A stretch of DNA of 64,000 nucleotides from Xylophilus ampelinus (GTDB lineage: Bacteria > Pseudomonadota > Gammaproteobacteria > Burkholderiales > Burkholderiaceae_C). The position numbers and the translations under genes are program-made. Below are positions 61,376 to 64,000 of this stretch, in pieces; the stretch's first letter is position 1, and each line of letters begins with the position of its first letter. A model generated the notes under the pieces. That model did no database searches, was not told the origin of the DNA, and was given only the letters and a program-made list of their open reading frames with translations. The stretch spans positions 62,001-126,000 of the forward strand of contig NZ_QJTC01000005.1 in NCBI RefSeq assembly GCF_003217575.1, written 5' to 3'.

Positions 61376-62892
61376 GAGGAGCAGCTGATTTCTATGGAAG
61401 AGGCCCAATCGGGCGGAAAGCCGGCATATGCGTCGGAGCCCGGATGCTCGTCACATGGGGCGGCGAGGAGCCGGCGCAAGGTATGGACTTCGGAGAAGTC
61501 CTTTAGTTTCGCCTGCCGGATAGCCTGTTCGCCCAGATGGTTGCGCAGGACGAACCTGGGATTGGTTGCAATCATCGATCGGCCCGCCAGCCCGCGGTCC
61601 AGGCCGGCCAGGCGCTCCGAATACTGTAGCAGCCACGCATCCAAGCGCGTCCGGTCGATGGCCATATCCTGTACGGGTGCACCGCCGTTACCGGTAACGT
61701 GGTGCGACAGGCGGCGCCAGAAGATGGTCCAGTCGGTGCGCTCGGCGGCCAAAAGCTTGAGCAGGCCATCGACCAGGTCGGCATCCGTTTCCCGGGCATC
61801 GGTCAGTCCCAGCTTGGCCCGCATGCGGCCCAGGTAGGCAGCCGGAAACGCGCTGCGGTAGCTCTCCAGCGCCTCCAGCGCGATCTTTTCGTCGTCGATC
61901 AGCGGCATCAGCGCCTGGCCCAGGCAGAACAGGTTCCAGTAGGCGATATTGGGCTGCTGGTTGAAGGCGTAGCGGCCCTGGGTGTCGCTGTGGTTGCAGA
62001 TGTGCGCCGGGTCGAAGCCGTCGAGGAACTGGAACGGGCCGTAGTCTATGGTCAGGCCCAGGATGCTCATGTTGTCGGTGTTCATCACGCCGTGGCAGAA
62101 GCCGACGGCCTGCCACTGCGCCACCATGTCGGCGGTGCGCAGGGACACCTTCTTCAGCATCGCCGCATAGGGGTTGCCGCCCAGGTCGGCACCGCCCCGG
62201 CATTGCGGGTAGTGCCGGTCGATCACATGGTCGGCCAGGCGGCGCAGATCGTCGATCTGACCCCGGGCCGCGAAATGCTCGAAATGGCCGAAGCGCACGA
62301 AGCTGGGCGCTACCCGCGCCACGATGGCGGCGGTCTCGGTGGTTTCGCGCCGCACCGGCGTGTCGGAGCCGACGATGCACAGCGCGCGGGTGGTCGGGAT
62401 GCCCAGGCCGTGCATCGCCTCGCTGCACAGGAACTCGCGGATGCTCGAGCGCAGCACCGCGCGGCCGTCGCCGCCGCGGGAGTAGGGCGTGGGGCCGGCG
62501 CCCTTCAACTGGATCTCCAGCCCGGATGCCGTCTGCCCCAGCGTCAGCGCGCGGCCGTCGCCCAGTTGGCCGGCCCAGACGCCGAACTGGTGGCCGCTGT
62601 AGACGGTGGCATAGGACGCGGTTCCGGCGGCCGGCCGGTTGCCGGCGAAGACCTCCAGCACGGCGGGATCGGCGAATGCGTCGGGCTCCAGGCCGACCAT
62701 CGCGGCGACTGCGGGGCTGGCGTCGACCAGGTAGGGCGGTGCGACCTGACGCGCGGGCAGTTGGGTCAGGAAGCCGGTACCGAGCGCCGCGAAACCGGGC
62801 TGCCACGCCAGTCCCAGGTCGGTGGCGCCGTCTGCCGGCGCATCGGCAAGACGGGGGGGGTCGGCGGTGGAAGCGGCGGTGAAAGGCGTCAT
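61372..62892 (-). CDS. selO: Protein adenylyltransferase SelO (YdiU)
   Basis: 506 residues. A pseudokinase-fold enzyme that transfers AMP to protein hydroxyls and is linked to redox stress. [44 protein letters not shown]-type text ([18 protein letters not shown]), [11 protein letters not shown] and DYGPFQFLD are the nucleotide-site blocks. The protein ends SCSS, with Cys third from the C terminus where animal SelO has selenocysteine. ATG at 62892 is in the divergent region with the ligase gene. Fused by a four-base overlap to msrB. Confidence 0.96.
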   Translation of the reverse strand: MTPFTAASTADPPRLADAPADGATDLGLAWQPGFAALGTGFLTQLPARQVAPPYLVDASPAVAAMVGLEPDAFADPAVLEVFAGNRPAAGTASYATVYSGHQFGVWAGQLGDGRALTLGQTASGLEIQLKGAGPTPYSRGGDGRAVLRSSIREFLCSEAMHGLGIPTTRALCIVGSDTPVRRETTETAAIVARVAPSFVRFGHFEHFAARGQIDDLRRLADHVIDRHYPQCRGGADLGGNPYAAMLKKVSLRTADMVAQWQAVGFCHGVMNTDNMSILGLTIDYGPFQFLDGFDPAHICNHSDTQGRYAFNQQPNIAYWNLFCLGQALMPLIDDEKIALEALESYRSAFPAAYLGRMRAKLGLTDARETDADLVDGLLKLLAAERTDWTIFWRRLSHHVTGNGGAPVQDMAIDRTRLDAWLLQYSERLAGLDRGLAGRSMIATNPRFVLRNHLGEQAIRQAKLKDFSEVHTLRRLLAAPCDEHPGSDAYAGFPPDWASSIEISCSS

Positions 62893-63033
62893 CGTTTCAT
62901 TGTCCCGCACGCATGCATCACGCGTCCGCATGAGGGCAATCCCGTAAAGGGGCCCATTTTGCGCTGCGCAATACTGGCTCCCCGTTGCGTCCGCCATCCA
63001 CCACCAACGCCATTCAGCCGAAAGGACCGTCCC

Positions 63034-64000
63034 ATGCTGGGCCTCATGCAAAGCCAACCCCTGCTCATCTCGTCGCTGATCGAGTTCGCCGAACGCCACC
63101 ACGGCGACGGCGAGATCGTTTCGCGCCGGGTGGAGGGCGACCTGCACCGCTACACCTACCGCGACCTGGCCCTGCGCGCACGCCAGGTGGCGCGGGCCCT
63201 CGACGCGGAAGGCCTGCCGGCATCGGCACGGGTGGCTACGCTGGCCGTCAACGGCTACCGGCACCTGGAGCTTTACTACGGCGTGAGCGGTTCCGAGCGG
63301 GTGCTGCACACCATCAACCCGCGGCTGCACCCCGACCAGATCGCCTGGATCGCCGGCCATGCGGAAGACCAGATCCTGTGCTTCGACCTGTGCTTCCTGC
63401 CGATCGTGCAGGCGGCGCATGCCGGGTGCAACACCGTCAGGAAGTGGATCGCGCTGTGCGATGCCGCCCGGCTGCCGCAGGACAGCGGCATCCCGGGCCT
63501 GGAGAGCTACGAGGCCTGGATCGGTGCCCAGCCGGCCACCTACGACTGGCCGGCCTTCGACGAGAACACCGCCTCCAGCGTCTGCTACACCAGCGGCACC
63601 ACCGGGAACCCGAAGGCCGTCCTGTACAGCCACCGCTCCAGCGTGCTGCATGCCTACGGCTCGGCGCTGCCCGACGTGATGGCGCTCTCGGCCCGCGATG
63701 CGGTGCTGCCGGTGGTGCCGATGTTCCACGTCAACGCCTGGGGCATCCCGTACTCGGCCCCGCTCACCGGATGCAAGCTGGTGTTCCCGGGCGCGGCGAT
63801 GGACGGCAAATCGGTCTACGAGCTGATCGAGTCCGAGCGGGTGACCTTCGCCGCCGGCGTGCCGACGGTCTGGCAGATGCTGCTCGGCCACATGAAGCCG
63901 CAGGGCCTGCGTTTCTCGACGCTCAAGCGCACGGTGATCGGCGGCTCGGCCTGCCCGCCGGCCATGATCACCGCCTTCCAGGACGACTACGGCGTGGAGG
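63034..64000 (+). CDS. Long-chain acyl-CoA synthetase-like AMP-dependent ligase (3' end outside window)
   Basis: At least 322 residues, open to the window end. Activates a fatty or related acid with ATP to the acyl-AMP, then to the CoA thioester. AAAGGA at 63020-63025 supports the ATG at 63034. [20 protein letters not shown] is the family block of medium/long-chain fatty-acid ligases, and the AMP-binding P-loop is [18 protein letters not shown], then [18 protein letters not shown] and the gate region [12 protein letters not shown]. The exact acid cannot be told. Divergent from selO, with 141 bases between. Confidence 0.93.
   Translation, partial: MLGLMQSQPLLISSLIEFAERHHGDGEIVSRRVEGDLHRYTYRDLALRARQVARALDAEGLPASARVATLAVNGYRHLELYYGVSGSERVLHTINPRLHPDQIAWIAGHAEDQILCFDLCFLPIVQAAHAGCNTVRKWIALCDAARLPQDSGIPGLESYEAWIGAQPATYDWPAFDENTASSVCYTSGTTGNPKAVLYSHRSSVLHAYGSALPDVMALSARDAVLPVVPMFHVNAWGIPYSAPLTGCKLVFPGAAMDGKSVYELIESERVTFAAGVPTVWQMLLGHMKPQGLRFSTLKRTVIGGSACPPAMITAFQDDYGVE

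Overview
The window looks like chromosome from a GC-rich, plant-associated betaproteobacterium of the Comamonadaceae (Acidovorax/Paracidovorax/Xylophilus type). This is an inference from the smc-zipA-ligA block, the map-glnD-purL block, the short intergenic repeats, and an AvrB-family type III effector that would make sense only in a plant-interacting bacterium. No rRNA, tRNA, CRISPR array or phage module was seen.

Layout. 0-3.7 kb: the 3' end of metE, an MFS exporter and a stand-alone nucleotidyltransferase behind a strongly palindromic promoter. 3.9-10.8 kb: housekeeping smc, zipA and ligA. 10.9-16.6 kb: two small Gly/Tyr-rich lipoproteins, a DUF454 membrane protein, peptide deformylase, a polar amino-acid ABC importer without its ATPase, and DoxX. 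16.9-22.2 kb: a forward, tightly overlapping operon for dTDP-L-rhamnose (rfbBDAC) and GDP-mannose (manC), led by a DUF2304 membrane protein.

22.2-46.9 kb: one very long reverse-strand polysaccharide operon that converges on manC. It reads TPR membrane protein, GT4-GT2 fusion, GGDD-repeat lipoprotein, wbpA, wbpB, wzm, wzt, wbpD, wbpE, C4-epimerase-like SDR, asparagine-synthase-like amidotransferase, two glycosyltransferases, an SDR, a further glycosyltransferase, a second amidotransferase, and three more glycosyltransferases. WbpA/B/E/D should make UDP-GlcNAc(3NAc)A, and the epimerase and the two amidotransferases suggest conversion to a Gal-configured and/or amidated uronic acid. Wzm/Wzt would export the chain. 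The middle of the operon (about 27.5-36 kb) is visibly AT-richer than both ends, so it looks like an exchanged serotype cassette.

47-54.8 kb: glnD and map (reverse) divergent from purL. 54.9-56.6 kb: the most striking segment, an AT-rich gene for an AvrB-family type III effector. It has an N-terminal myristoylation-type motif, is preceded by a near-consensus PIP box with correctly spaced -10, and is bracketed by two copies of a palindromic element with about 31-bp terminal inverted repeats. A third copy of the element lies at 11.1 kb, exactly at the stop codon of a lipoprotein gene. 56.8-64 kb: DUF808 and DUF1624 membrane proteins, then a reverse block ppiC, bolA, yciB, msrB, selO, and finally the 5' part of an acyl-CoA ligase gene running off the end.

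All family assignments are made by reading the translations and motifs; no search was run.
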